A stretch of 64,000 bases of DNA from Comamonas sp. SCN 67-35 (GCA_001725255.1 MEFV01000013.1:1-64000); one strand, 5' to 3'. Shown: positions 37,826 through 47,169, numbered from the stretch's first letter. The notes: generated from the letters alone by a model not told the origin. Numbers and translations: made by a program.

Positions 37826-38010
37826 GATTTTGTGGCTCGAAAACGGTTCTGTACCGGTAATTAACGAGCATAGCACGGCCGTGCCTCACATAACATGCGA
37901 TAAACAACATTATCGCGCCCCAATATCAAAAGAAATCAACATCATTTTATTCGTATCTTAATGTACTATTACATAAAACGTAAAACGGTATTTTATTTAA
38001 AGGAGGGCTT
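37826..38010. other. Resolution (rst-like) site and divergent promoters of tnpS/tnpT
   Basis: This AT-rich gap between divergent tnpS and tnpT contains GCGATAA-N6-TTATCGC at 37897-37916. That is two 7-bp inverted arms with a 6-bp centre, the geometry of a XerCD/dif-like crossover core. The 12-bp palindrome GCACGGCCGTGC (37873-37884) and a TGTACCGGT motif (37850-37858, repeated at 37745-37753 inside tnpS) are candidate accessory sites. An AGGAGG sequence precedes tnpT. Assignment rests on position and geometry. Confidence 0.7.
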
Positions 38011-39078
38011 ATGGCCCGAGCGGGCATCCTATACTCGCAAGTTGCAAGAGTCGCCGAGCAGTTGGCGGCAGACGGCAAGAATCCGACCATCGATACCGTC
38101 CGCGAAGCGCTGGGCAGCACCGGAAGCAAGAGCACGATCGCGCCGATGCTCAAACGCTGGAAGGCCGAGCAGCAGGACACGGTCGCAGCCGCTGAAGCCG
38201 GCTTGCCGGCTTCGCTGGTGCAAGCCGTCAAAGGACTACACGAACATATGCAGAGCGAGTTCGCACAGCGCACCGAACAGGCGCAGCAGACGCATGACAA
38301 AGCCCTACGCGAGGCTGCCGAGCGCGAGGAAGCGCAGCGTGCGGAACGACAGGCACTCGCAGAAGGCCACGCGGCGCTGTCCGAGAAGCTGGAGCAGGCC
38401 CAAGCCGCGCTCGTGCAGCTGCAGGCGGTACATCACGCCCAGAGCGTGCGGTTGGCCACGATCGAGGCGGAAAGCGCCGGCCTGCAGCAGCGCCTGGCCG
38501 ACCGCGCCGCGGAAGTGGACACGCTACGCCATCAACTGTCGCTGGCCCGTACCCAGTTCGAGCATTACCAGGAGGCGACTGCGGTGCAGCGGGCCGAGGA
38601 GCGCCAAGGATACGAGAGGCGCATCGCCCATCTCGAGCAGGATCTGGTCGGTGCTCAGCGCCACATCTCCGAGCACCAGACGACGATCGCCCAACAGGAA
38701 GCAATCAACGCCCATCTGGCAGCTGAACAGACGCGCCGGGAGCAAATGCTGCACACCGCGCAGGCGGAGCTGGCCGCAGCTTGCACGGCACGTGATCGGC
38801 TCGCAGGCCGCCTGGAAGACGAAACCGGCGTCAAGGAACGCTTGGCAACGCAACTCAATAGCGCGCACCAGCAATTGACCGATGTCCGCGCCGAGCTGGC
38901 CAGCAAGGCGCGGGAAGCGGAGATGTTGGCTGCGCAGCTGCACCGCGCTGAGGACCGAGGCAGCCAACTGGCTGAGGAAAAGTCCGGCTGGATGCAGGAA
39001 CGCGGCGCCTTGGAACAGCGCGTGCAGGCAGCCGAACGGAAAGCCGCCAACCGTAGCAATTCGACTCCTGCGTTGTAA
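38011..39078 (+). CDS. tnpT: TnpT-like resolution accessory protein (KfrA-type DNA binding, long coiled coil)
   Basis: A 355-residue protein. The first 60 or so residues are a KfrA_N-like helix-turn-helix (VARVAEQLAADGKNPTIDTV ... STIAPMLKRWKAEQ). The remainder, to about residue 345, is an almost unbroken coiled coil rich in Ala, Glu, Gln and Arg. In Tn4651 the equivalent TnpT binds the resolution site and stimulates TnpS. A strong AAAGGAGGG site precedes the ATG. It is transcribed away from tnpS. Confidence 0.88.
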   Translation: MARAGILYSQVARVAEQLAADGKNPTIDTVREALGSTGSKSTIAPMLKRWKAEQQDTVAAAEAGLPASLVQAVKGLHEHMQSEFAQRTEQAQQTHDKALREAAEREEAQRAERQALAEGHAALSEKLEQAQAALVQLQAVHHAQSVRLATIEAESAGLQQRLADRAAEVDTLRHQLSLARTQFEHYQEATAVQRAEERQGYERRIAHLEQDLVGAQRHISEHQTTIAQQEAINAHLAAEQTRREQMLHTAQAELAAACTARDRLAGRLEDETGVKERLATQLNSAHQQLTDVRAELASKAREAEMLAAQLHRAEDRGSQLAEEKSGWMQERGALEQRVQAAERKAANRSNSTPAL

Positions 39079-39105
39079 AGGCCGCCCGATCTCCACGCCC
39101 GGAAT

Positions 39106-39381
39106 GTGCTCATAATGACGGATGAGTCCCAAAATTGGATGGAGAGAAAAGCCTTGAACAACCGAACTAGCAAACGCCGCAAGTACCGGCAACGCCTGGC
39201 CGCCGTCCGGCAAGCCGGGAATATCCCCCTGGCCGATAAAGATCGGATGTGGCTCGATGTCGCGCCGGTCGGCCGAGAATTCGGCTCCGCCGACTATCAA
39301 CAGCTATCCGGCGTCCGGAATGGAGGCGAGCTAGATAGGGCGACCGATTGTGCCGTAAACGAGTTTCACAACCGAAAGTGA
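39106..39381 (+). CDS. Possible small basic protein between tnpT and the right transposon end
   Basis: An open frame of up to 91 codons (GTG 39106; ATG 39115 or 39139 also possible). The N-terminal part is strongly basic (NNRTSKRRKYRQRLAAVRQA) and the C-terminal part more acidic. A GAGAG/GGATG context gives no convincing ribosome binding site. I do not recognise the family. It fills most of the 390-bp gap between tnpT and the right inverted repeat, where otherwise nothing is seen. It may be non-coding. Confidence 0.35.
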   Translation: MLIMTDESQNWMERKALNNRTSKRRKYRQRLAAVRQAGNIPLADKDRMWLDVAPVGREFGSADYQQLSGVRNGGELDRATDCAVNEFHNRK

Positions 39382-39447
39382 GGAGCCCGAAACGGATGAG
39401 ATGACGAGAATTTCCATTTGTCGTCCCCAATGTCGAAAAAATGCTTT

Positions 39448-39504
39448 TAAATCAGCGGCTTGATCTAATTTTGGCGAAAAAAACCGTAATCCCGGCCAAC
39501 CCTC
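39448..39504 (-). repeat. Right terminal inverted repeat of the transposon
   Basis: The outer 36 bp (39469-39504) match the left end in 33 positions, and the inner box TAAATCAGC (39448-39456) is the exact complement of GCTGATTTA at the same offset of 48 bp. It is followed at once by the GAATG duplication. Confidence 0.9.
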
Positions 39505-39509
39505 GAATG
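39505..39509. repeat. 5-bp target-site duplication, right copy (GAATG)
   Basis: GAATG directly follows the right inverted repeat and equals the bases before the left inverted repeat. It marks the junction with host DNA, 44 bp before the chemoreceptor start codon. Confidence 0.9.
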
Positions 39510-39553
39510 GAATCGGTGTGAGTGCCTGACTCAAAAATTCCAAGGAGACAACG

Positions 39554-41296
39554 ATGAAAGACATGAAGATTTCCACCCGCCTGATGCTGGGTTTCGCACT
39601 CATGTGCGCGCTGATGCTTGCCTTGGGGGCGGTGGCGCTGTGGGAGGGTGGCAAGCTCGAAAGCGGGTTTGGCGTGGTCGTGGAGCAGGACATGCCGCGC
39701 CTGGAGATGATCAGCGGCATCGACGAGCAGCTCTCCGAGATCGCGATTGACCAGCGTGATGCCCTGCTCGTGCAAACCCCCGAGGGATACCAGCAGGCGA
39801 AACAGCGCCTGCTCGAAGCCCGAAACAAGATCCGCGAGCTGATGCAGCGGCTCAAGACATCCCTGATCGACCCCAGGGGCCGGGCGTTGCATGAAGCCAT
39901 CGCCGCGCAGCGCGTCAAATACATCGCGGGCCAGGACGAATTCTTTGCCTTGATGGACAAGGGCAATGGCGGTTCGGCGCGCGACTACCTCGACTCTGAT
40001 CTGCGGCCCCTGCTGGCCTCTTACATGAAGGCGGTAGCCGAGCTCAAGGATTTCCAGAAGGAACTGCTCGGCCGTTCGGTCGACGCTGCACATCAGAGCG
40101 CCAGGTCACTACAGACTTCCGTCTGGGCCGCCGCCGCCATCGCGCTGGTGCTGGCGATCATTCTGGCGCTCTGGATCATCCGAGCCATCACCAACCCGTT
40201 GCGCCGCGCGGTCTCCGTCGCCCAGGCCGTAGCCGAGGGCGACCTCACGGTGCAGGTCGATGCTCGCGGCAAGAGCGAGACGGCTCAGCTGCTGCACGCG
40301 CTGGGCCAGATGCTGGAGAGCCTGCGCCGCGTGGTCGGGCAGGTGCGCGACGGCTCGGGGTCGGTAGCGAGTGCCAGCGGCCAGATCGCGCAGGCCAACA
40401 TGGATTTGAGCTCGCGCACGGAAGAGCAGGCCAGCGCCCTGGAAGAGACCGCCGCCTCCATGGAGCAGCTCAATTCCACGGTGCGCCAGAACGCGGATAA
40501 CGCGCAGCAAGCCAACCAGCTCGCCAGGTCCGCCTCCGAGGTGGCCGAGCGCGGCGGCTCGGCCGTGGGCGAGGCGGTCAATACCATGCAGGGCATCAGC
40601 GAGAGCTCGCGCAAGATCGCCGACATCATCCAAGTGATCGACTCCATCGCGTTTCAGACCAACATCCTCGCGCTCAACGCCGCGGTGGAAGCGGCGCGCG
40701 CGGGCGAGCAGGGCCGGGGCTTCGCGGTCGTGGCTTCCGAGGTGCGCGCGCTCGCGGGTCGCTCGGCCGAGGCGGCCAAGGAGATCAAGGCGCTCATCAC
40801 CGACAGCGTGCAGCGCATCGAGTCGGGCACCGCGCAGGTGAACTCGGCGGGCGAGACGATGCAGGAAGTGGTGCAGGCAATCCACCGTGTGACCGACCTG
40901 ATGGGCGAGATCAGCGCCGCCAGCCACGAGCAGAGCCAAGGCGTGGGGCAGGTGGGCGAAGCCGTCTCGCAGATGGATCAGGTGACGCAGCAGAACGCCT
41001 CGCTCGTAGAAGAGATGGCGGCCGCGGCTGCCAGCCTGGAAGGTCAGGCGCAGGAACTGGTGAAGGCGGTGCAGACGTTCAAGCTGGATGAATCACGGGC
41101 GCTGGCGCAACCGCCGGCCCAAACACACAAGGAGGTGCGCCTGGCGAAGGCCACGCCTCCAAAGCCGCTGGCGCGCAAGGCCGAACCCAGGCCCGAACCC
41201 AAGGCCACGCCGGCCAGGGCGGCGCCGAAGAAACTCACGACCAGTGCGCGCGAACGCGAGGCCGTCACTGAAGGGGGCGACTGGGAGGGCTTTTGA
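39554..41296 (+). CDS. Methyl-accepting chemotaxis protein
   Basis: A 580-residue transmembrane chemoreceptor. TM1 is at about 10-31, followed by a periplasmic four-helix-bundle domain (about 32-185), TM2 (about 190-213), HAMP ([20 protein letters not shown]) and a long signalling coiled coil with the hairpin tip [21 protein letters not shown] Pro/Lys/Ala-rich linker leads to the C-terminal GDWEGF, resembling the CheR/CheB-docking pentapeptide. The ligand is unknown. The ATG has a good AAGGAG site. The transposon sits 44 bp upstream, so the native promoter has probably been cut off. Confidence 0.95.
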   Translation: MKDMKISTRLMLGFALMCALMLALGAVALWEGGKLESGFGVVVEQDMPRLEMISGIDEQLSEIAIDQRDALLVQTPEGYQQAKQRLLEARNKIRELMQRLKTSLIDPRGRALHEAIAAQRVKYIAGQDEFFALMDKGNGGSARDYLDSDLRPLLASYMKAVAELKDFQKELLGRSVDAAHQSARSLQTSVWAAAAIALVLAIILALWIIRAITNPLRRAVSVAQAVAEGDLTVQVDARGKSETAQLLHALGQMLESLRRVVGQVRDGSGSVASASGQIAQANMDLSSRTEEQASALEETAASMEQLNSTVRQNADNAQQANQLARSASEVAERGGSAVGEAVNTMQGISESSRKIADIIQVIDSIAFQTNILALNAAVEAARAGEQGRGFAVVASEVRALAGRSAEAAKEIKALITDSVQRIESGTAQVNSAGETMQEVVQAIHRVTDLMGEISAASHEQSQGVGQVGEAVSQMDQVTQQNASLVEEMAAAAASLEGQAQELVKAVQTFKLDESRALAQPPAQTHKEVRLAKATPPKPLARKAEPRPEPKATPARAAPKKLTTSAREREAVTEGGDWEGF

Positions 41297-41398
41297 GCAA
41301 GCACCGCCCGCGTTGCACGCCCGACCCTGCGCCGCCGCAGGCTGTGCCACGATAAGCGGTCACGCCTTGCCGATGTCTGTTGAAGAAAGGAGAAGAGC

Positions 41399-41908
41399 AT
41401 GTCCACCATCACCATGGAACACCCCCGCGAAGTCGCCGCTGTGCAGGAAATTTCGGAATTCCTCACCTTCCGCCTCGGCAAGGAGGAATACGGCATAGAC
41501 ATCCTGCAGGTGCAGGAAATCCGTTCCTACGAGGAGCCCACGCGCATGGTGGGAACGCCCGAGTTCATCAAAGGGGTGATCAACCTGCGCGGCACCATCG
41601 TGCCCATCATCGACCTGCGCATCAAGCTCGGCTGCGACAGGGTCGAGTACGACGATTTCACCGTGGTGATCTTCCTCAACATCGCCAATACTACGGTGGG
41701 CGTGGTGGTGGACGCGGTGGCCGACGTGGCGCAGCTCACCCGGGAGCAGATCAAGTCGGCACCGCACTTCGAGGGACAGCTCGACGCCGCCTTCGTGCGC
41801 GGCATCGCGAGCGTGGGGCAGAGGATGCTGATCCTGATCGACATGCAAGCGCTGCTCAGCGCGTCCGAGCTCAAGGTGGTCGAGGCGGTCGGGGCCACGA
41901 CCGCCTGA
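41399..41908 (+). CDS. cheW: Chemotaxis coupling protein CheW
   Basis: A 169-residue soluble adaptor that links receptors to CheA. The whole length fits the CheW fold: EFLTFRLGKEEYGIDILQVQ, then FIKGVINLRGTIVPIIDLRI and GVVVDAVADVAQLTREQIKS. AGGAG precedes the ATG. It lies between two chemoreceptor genes and is probably co-transcribed with them. No cheA is in this window, so it must work with a kinase encoded elsewhere. Confidence 0.95.
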   Translation: MSTITMEHPREVAAVQEISEFLTFRLGKEEYGIDILQVQEIRSYEEPTRMVGTPEFIKGVINLRGTIVPIIDLRIKLGCDRVEYDDFTVVIFLNIANTTVGVVVDAVADVAQLTREQIKSAPHFEGQLDAAFVRGIASVGQRMLILIDMQALLSASELKVVEAVGATTA

Positions 41909-41998
41909 ATGCAAGCGGCGCGGCCTGCGCGGTGCGCCCCTCGGCACGCGGACCACATTTGGCCCAATAATCGGCCAGGCCCTCGACCCTGGTTCGCC

Positions 41999-43525
41999 AT
42001 GAAATTCAGCTCCAAACTTCTGCTCTGTACCGTCCTGCCGGCGGCACTGTTCATCCTGAGCCTGGCGGCCAGCATCGGCGGACTCGTCTACACCGAAAGT
42101 CGGTTCAATCATTACATCCGGGTCGAGCAGCGCATCAGCGCGGGCCTGTCCGAGATGTATGCGCAGGGCTTGCAGACGGGGCAGGCGCTGCGCAACATCG
42201 TGCTCGACCCGGCGAACCCGCAGGCGTACAAGAACCTGGATGCGGCGCAGGGAGCCTACGAGCAAGCCTACGCCGACACCGGTGCCGCGGGGCGCGGCAC
42301 CCCCTTCGAGGTGGGGCTGGCCAAACTTGCGCCGCTGCGCGCGGCCCATGCGCAGGCGCAGGCCCAGGTGCTGGCACAGGTGAAGGCGCAGGCGCAGACC
42401 AGTGCGGTGACCGCCTTGCTCAACAGCACCGAGACACCCGCCTGGCGCGCGTTGCGCGCGCAGCTGATCGAGCAGGGGCAATTTGCCCGCAAGGTCTCCG
42501 AGGCGGCGCAGGCGGATGTCGGGCAGCAGGTGCGACGCATCATCGTGCTGGCCGCCGCGCTCGCATTGATCGCGGTGGCGGTGGCGGTGGGGTTCGCTCT
42601 GTATCTGCGCAAGACCGTCGATGGCGAACTCGGGGGCGACCCAGCCGATGCGCGAGACGCGTTGATGCAGATCGCCGAGGGCAACCTTGCCTTCGAGGTG
42701 CCTGCCACGCGCCATGGCCGCAGCCTGATGCAGGGGCTCAGGCAGATGCAGGATGCACTGCGCCGCCTCGTGGGCGAGGTGCACGAGGCCACCGACGGCA
42801 TCACCACCGCGAGCAGCGAGATCGCCGTGGGCAGTCAGGACCTGAGCAGCCGCACGGAGAGCCAGGCCAGCGCGCTGGAGCAGACCGCGGCCTCGATGGA
42901 AGAACTTTCCTCCACCGTGCAGCTCAATGCCGACCATGCCCGCGAGGCCGATCAGCTTGCCCAGGGCGCGAGTGCCGTCGCGCAGCAGGGCGGCGAGGTG
43001 GTGGCGCGCGTGGTGCATACCATGCAGGGCATCGACGACAGCGCGCGCAAGATCGCCGACATCATCCAGGTGATCGACTCCATCGCGTTCCAGACCAACA
43101 TCCTGGCGCTGAACGCGGCCGTCGAGGCGGCCCGCGCCGGCGAGCAGGGCCGGGGCTTTGCCGTGGTCGCCAGCGAGGTGCGGGCACTGGCGGGGCGCAG
43201 CGCCGAGTCGGCCAGGGAGATCAAGCGTCTCATCGACGAGAGCGTGGGCCGTGTGCAGGAAGGCAATGCGCTGGTCAGCCAGGCGGGCAGCACCATGAAC
43301 GAGGTGGTGGCGAGCATCGGCCGCGTGACGGGCATCGTGAGCGAGATCAGCGCCGCCAGCTCCGAGCAGAGCCAGGGTGTGGCCCAGATCGGCGAAGCCG
43401 TCACCCACATGGATCAGGCCACGCAGCAGAACGCCGCGCTGGTGGAGGAATCCACCGCGGCGGCGATGAACCTGAAGGAGCAGGCGCAGCACTTGAACCG
43501 TCTGATGGCGGCGTTCCGGCTGTGA
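41999..43525 (+). CDS. Methyl-accepting chemotaxis protein
   Basis: A 508-residue chemoreceptor. TM1 is at about 8-30, then a periplasmic domain of some 145 residues rich in Ala and Gln, and TM2 (about 178-200). A short HAMP-like region follows, then the signalling domain with [20 protein letters not shown] and [20 protein letters not shown]. Unlike the upstream receptor it ends without a docking pentapeptide (NRLMAAFRL). It may depend on neighbours for adaptation. The ATG of MKFSSKLL is taken; the 90 bp before it have no other gene. Confidence 0.94.
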   Translation: MKFSSKLLLCTVLPAALFILSLAASIGGLVYTESRFNHYIRVEQRISAGLSEMYAQGLQTGQALRNIVLDPANPQAYKNLDAAQGAYEQAYADTGAAGRGTPFEVGLAKLAPLRAAHAQAQAQVLAQVKAQAQTSAVTALLNSTETPAWRALRAQLIEQGQFARKVSEAAQADVGQQVRRIIVLAAALALIAVAVAVGFALYLRKTVDGELGGDPADARDALMQIAEGNLAFEVPATRHGRSLMQGLRQMQDALRRLVGEVHEATDGITTASSEIAVGSQDLSSRTESQASALEQTAASMEELSSTVQLNADHAREADQLAQGASAVAQQGGEVVARVVHTMQGIDDSARKIADIIQVIDSIAFQTNILALNAAVEAARAGEQGRGFAVVASEVRALAGRSAESAREIKRLIDESVGRVQEGNALVSQAGSTMNEVVASIGRVTGIVSEISAASSEQSQGVAQIGEAVTHMDQATQQNAALVEESTAAAMNLKEQAQHLNRLMAAFRL

Positions 43526-43604
43526 TGCGCGGCCATTGCAACGGGCTTGTGCGCGGCGGCGCGCCGGTTTTCAATGCGCCCGTCGTTGGCGCGGTGCTCG
43601 TTCC

Positions 43605-45689
43605 ATGACCAAACCATACGAGCGGGCGCCAGATCCCGAATCCCTTTCCTGGACACAGGTCATGGAGCACGTGGGCGCCTGCGTCTACGTCAAGGACCGA
43701 CAGGGCCGCCACGTGTACGCCAATCGAGCCATGTGCGAGCTCTACGGCGTGAGCTGGGAGCAGCTGCGCGGCAAGACCGATGCGCAGTTCGTGGATGCGC
43801 CGCAGGCCCTGCTGCTGCAGGAGGCCGACCGGGGCGTGATCGAAAGCGGCAAGACAGTGCACGAGCAGGAAGAGATCGCGCTGCTCGGCGGCGGCAGGCG
43901 CACGTTCTGGTCCGTGAAGGTGCCGTTGCACGATGGCAAGGGCAGAGTCATCGGCGTGTGCGGCTTCTCCACCGAGATCGCGCCCGACATTCCCGTCAAT
44001 GAACGCATCGCCGGACACAGCCACCTGCTGGGCACGCTGCTGCAAAACGTCGATGCCAACATCTTCCTGAAGGACAGCGAGGGGCGCTACCTCTACATCA
44101 ACGAGAAATCGCGCAAACTCCATGGACGCACGCTGGAGCAGGTGCTCGGAGCCACCGACGAGGAGCTGTTCGACGCCGAAACGGCGCGCACGCTGCGCCT
44201 TCTGGACGAGCAGGTGATCACCCGCATGCAGCGCCACGCCGGAGAAGAAACGCTCTTCGGCGCGGATGGCCGCTGGCACCATTTCTGGACAGTGAGGGTG
44301 CCCATGCAATACCCCGGCATGCCGCCGTGCCTTCTGGGTTTTGCCACCGAGATCACCGAGCTGCTGGACCTGCGGCGCAACCTGCAGGAGCAGCGCGTCA
44401 CCGACCGGCTCACGGGCCTGCCCAACCATGAGCAGTTCGTGCATGCGCTGGCCGGGCAGATTCCCGCTCTCGTCGCACAGGGTCGGCACGCGGCGGTGGT
44501 ACTGCTGGATCTGGACGAATTCAAGTACGTGAACGGCTACCTGGGCCAGGAGGCGGGCAACAGCCTGCTGCGTGAAGTGGGCCGGCGCCTGCGCCAGGCG
44601 CTACCGGAGCCGGCACTGATCGGACGCATCGGCGGGGACGACTTCGCCGTGGCGATCGCGCCCGTGGCCGACCCGGACGAGGCCTCGGCGCAGGTGCAGC
44701 AATTGCGCCAGAGCCTGGCGCGGCCCTACGAAATCCGCGGGCGCAGCGTGCAGCTGACGACGAGCGCGGGCATCGCCATGCTGCCGCGCGATGGCCAGGA
44801 TGCGCAAGTGCTGCTTGAGCGCGCCGAGGCCGCGATGTACGCGGCCAAACAGCAGGGCAGGGACCGCAAGACGTTCTACACCCCGGGTTTTGCCGCGGCG
44901 GCGGCCCAGCGCGTCGACCTGGAAAACGCCCTGCGCAGCGCGCTGGCGGCAGGACAGTTCGAGCTGCATTACCAGCCCAAGGTGCTCCGTGACGGGACGG
45001 TTGCCGGATTCGAGGCGCTGCTGCGCTGGAACCGGCCGGGCCACGGGCAGGTGTCGCCGCTCACCTTCATCCCGCTGGCCGAGCGCCTGGGGCTGCTCGT
45101 GGACATTGGCGCCTGGGTGATCGACGAGGCCTGCAAGGCCATGGCCGAATGGCGCGAGGCGGGTCTGGGCCGCATCCCGGTGGCGGTGAACCTGTCTCTG
45201 AACCAATTGAACAGCGGCGAGTTGTTGTCGCGCGTGCAAGCGAGCCTGCGCGCGCACGCCATCGGTCCGAACGAGCTGGGCCTTGAGGTCACCGAATCGG
45301 TGATGATGCGCAACCCAGAGCAAGCCATTGCCGTGCTCAGGAGCCTGGTGGGGGCCGGGGTGGAACTCTCGATTGACGATTTCGGCACCGGCTATTCCTC
45401 GATGGCCTACCTGAAGCTGCTGCCGGTGCGCTGGCTCAAGCTCGACCGCCAGTTCGTCAAGGACATGCACACCGACGCGCGTGACGCCGCCCTTTGCGCG
45501 GGCATGATCGCGCTGGCGCACCGGCTGGGGCTGCGCGTCATCGCCGAGGGCGTGGAGCTGGCCGCGCAGCGCGATGCGCTGTTGGCGCTCGACTGCGACC
45601 AGTTCCAGGGCTTTTTCTACAGCGCACCGGTTCCGAAGCAGGCTGCAACGGAGTACCTGCGTAGCGCGCGGGCCGTGCAGGTGCGTTGA
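43605..45689 (+). CDS. PAS-PAS-GGDEF-EAL cyclic-di-GMP protein
   Basis: A 694-residue soluble signalling protein. Two PAS domains (about 15-130 and 145-265) are followed by a GGDEF domain (about 275-430) whose signature reads RIGGDDF, with Asp in place of the catalytic Glu. Cyclase activity is therefore doubtful. The EAL domain (about 445-685) has EALLRW, NLSLNQL, EVTES, SIDDFGTGYSS, KLDRQF and AEGVE, all the residues for c-di-GMP phosphodiesterase activity. It follows the chemotaxis genes on the same strand and may tie receptor signalling to c-di-GMP. The start is the ATG of MTKPYERAPD. Confidence 0.93.
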   Translation: MTKPYERAPDPESLSWTQVMEHVGACVYVKDRQGRHVYANRAMCELYGVSWEQLRGKTDAQFVDAPQALLLQEADRGVIESGKTVHEQEEIALLGGGRRTFWSVKVPLHDGKGRVIGVCGFSTEIAPDIPVNERIAGHSHLLGTLLQNVDANIFLKDSEGRYLYINEKSRKLHGRTLEQVLGATDEELFDAETARTLRLLDEQVITRMQRHAGEETLFGADGRWHHFWTVRVPMQYPGMPPCLLGFATEITELLDLRRNLQEQRVTDRLTGLPNHEQFVHALAGQIPALVAQGRHAAVVLLDLDEFKYVNGYLGQEAGNSLLREVGRRLRQALPEPALIGRIGGDDFAVAIAPVADPDEASAQVQQLRQSLARPYEIRGRSVQLTTSAGIAMLPRDGQDAQVLLERAEAAMYAAKQQGRDRKTFYTPGFAAAAAQRVDLENALRSALAAGQFELHYQPKVLRDGTVAGFEALLRWNRPGHGQVSPLTFIPLAERLGLLVDIGAWVIDEACKAMAEWREAGLGRIPVAVNLSLNQLNSGELLSRVQASLRAHAIGPNELGLEVTESVMMRNPEQAIAVLRSLVGAGVELSIDDFGTGYSSMAYLKLLPVRWLKLDRQFVKDMHTDARDAALCAGMIALAHRLGLRVIAEGVELAAQRDALLALDCDQFQGFFYSAPVPKQAATEYLRSARAVQVR

Positions 45690-45809
45690 GGCGCGCTCCG
45701 ATGCCATGGCGCCAACACCCCGCCACGACAGGTGCGGTGTTTGAACTTCACACACGGCCTGCCATCAGACACAACGAGAAACCGGTTTGCCTGCACTAGG
45801 AGGTATGCC

Positions 45810-46418
45810 ATGGACTCGATCTCGCACACCGTCCGCGCAGCCACGCTGACCGGGCTGTTGTGCTGTTGCGTCGCCATGGCACAAGCACCACCGGCGGATC
45901 AGTACAGTGCCTCCGCACCGTTGTCGGTGGAGCATGCCGAGCTTTCAATGGAGGCGCTGCCCGATGGAATGCGCCCCGGCGCTTTGGGCAACCGCTTGGC
46001 GGTGACGCGCTGGGGTGATGCGGGCGTGGGTGTTTCGCTGGGGGTGCGGACCACGCGATGGCCGTCGCTGGCCAGTGGGGTCGGCGCGGTCATCGGGGGA
46101 GCTGACGCGGTACCTGCCTCCTGGGGGCCGCAGCTGGGTGTGCACTGGAGCAGCCATCTGTCCGGGCGCTGGCAGTTGAAGGTGTCGGGATGGGCGGACC
46201 TGCCCTCGACGGGCGACGGAACATTCGGCGCGGGCCAGGGACTGGGAACAGACTTGGGCGGCTACACGGCGCAGGTGCAGGTGCAGTGGCAGTCGGCACG
46301 CTATGGCGACCTGATTCCCGAGTACGGCGCCATCGGTGTGCAGCTGCAGGGTGGCTCGCGGCTCATGCTGCGCGCGCGCCACGGCGGGCCAATGATCTAC
46401 TACCGCGTGCGGTTTTGA
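45810..46418 (+). CDS. Hypothetical secreted protein, probably a small outer-membrane barrel
   Basis: A 202-residue protein with a signal peptide (MDSISHTVRAATLTGLLCCC, cleavage after AMAQA). The mature part is Gly-rich with alternating hydrophobic stretches (GVGVSLGVRTTRWPSLASGV, AQVQVQWQSARYG) and ends IYYRVRF with a terminal Phe. This suggests a barrel of about eight strands. AGGAGG lies well placed before the ATG. No family is recognised. It stands alone, and the 172 bp after it hold only a GCCGGA-ACA-TCCGGC hairpin (46440-46454). Confidence 0.65.
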   Translation: MDSISHTVRAATLTGLLCCCVAMAQAPPADQYSASAPLSVEHAELSMEALPDGMRPGALGNRLAVTRWGDAGVGVSLGVRTTRWPSLASGVGAVIGGADAVPASWGPQLGVHWSSHLSGRWQLKVSGWADLPSTGDGTFGAGQGLGTDLGGYTAQVQVQWQSARYGDLIPEYGAIGVQLQGGSRLMLRARHGGPMIYYRVRF

Positions 46419-46590
46419 CTTGCCGAATGTCGCTCGTGTGCCGGAACATCCGGCTACATGGCCAGGTGCAGCGCAGAGGCGGGGCACGCACGCCGTGCAA
46501 GTACATCTTGAATGCCCCGTATTTCGAGGAGGCCCCTTCGATTGGGAACGTCATGATTTCTTGTGCGAACCGGTCTGGGACAAGTGCCTG

Positions 46591-47064
46591 TCAGCGGCTC
46601 CCATAAAACTGCTCCACGAACGATTGGCGGAAGCTCTGGTGGCAGGCAAGGCAGCCTTGTTGCGTCCTGGAGAATGCGGCGATCACAGCCTGGCCGTCAC
46701 CGCGCTTGGCGGCATCCTCCATGCCCGTTGCCGCGTTCTGGACCTGACCATCGAAACCCCGAAACTTTCCGGCGTCGGTGCCAAGCCAGGTGAGGATGCG
46801 CATCTTTTCCGACAAAGGCGGTTCGGCATGCTTGGCGAGCTTTGGCGCCAATTCGGCGACCAGTGCCCATTCCTCTTTGGAAATCGCACCAGTGACGGCT
46901 TGCATGTCACGGTCAAGCCTCTCCATGACGGTGCGAAGCGCCATCGGCTTTGCGCCTTCGACGGACTGTGCACCAAGCTTCACGGTAGCGGTTGCCAAGG
47001 CTATTGATAAGGCAATTGTGAAAAATGATCCGGGTTTCAAGGGCTGGCTCACGAATTTTTCCAT
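46591..47064 (-). CDS. Cytochrome c'-like c-type cytochrome
   Basis: A 157-residue periplasmic protein with an N-terminal hydrophobic signal (FFTIALSIALATATV). It has a four-helix-bundle-like sequence and one heme site near the C-terminus, CLACH (C138, C141, H142), followed by QSFRQSF, the pattern of cytochrome c'. Such proteins bind NO and may protect against it, which is interesting given the NorSY-like reductase 20 kb away. The coding region is less GC-rich than its neighbours. It is 105 bp from the end of the LpxR gene and could be transcribed with it. Confidence 0.8.
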   Translation of the reverse strand: MEKFVSQPLKPGSFFTIALSIALATATVKLGAQSVEGAKPMALRTVMERLDRDMQAVTGAISKEEWALVAELAPKLAKHAEPPLSEKMRILTWLGTDAGKFRGFDGQVQNAATGMEDAAKRGDGQAVIAAFSRTQQGCLACHQSFRQSFVEQFYGSR

Positions 47065-47169
47065 TGATGTTGTTGACGAATGCTTTGGGTCTATTGATCC
47101 GATCTCCTGGAATCAAGCTGCATTCAAATACACAAGGGCCGAATCAATAAGGAACGGTTCGAAGCATCT

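Larger units (their letters stand above)
27873..39504. mobile_element. Complete Tn3-family transposon, Tn4651-like, 11.6 kb, with redox/metal cargo
   Basis: The element is bounded by 36-bp terminal inverted repeats with 33 matches (27873-27908 and 39469-39504) and by a GAATG duplication. It carries tnpA abutting the left repeat and a divergent tnpS/tnpT pair with a resolution site, which defines the Tn4651 branch. The cargo is a membrane reductase, an outer-membrane barrel, an MFS transporter and a CusRS-like two-component system. Its base composition is visibly less GC-rich than the flanks. The intact ends, duplication and transposase suggest it is recent and still mobile. The IR starts GAGG rather than the usual GGGG. 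Confidence 0.93.

Noticed and set aside
46419..46590. Short plus-strand frame with RGGPFDWERHDFLCEPVW
   Set aside because: It runs on into the antisense of the cytochrome gene, has no ribosome binding site and matches no family I know.
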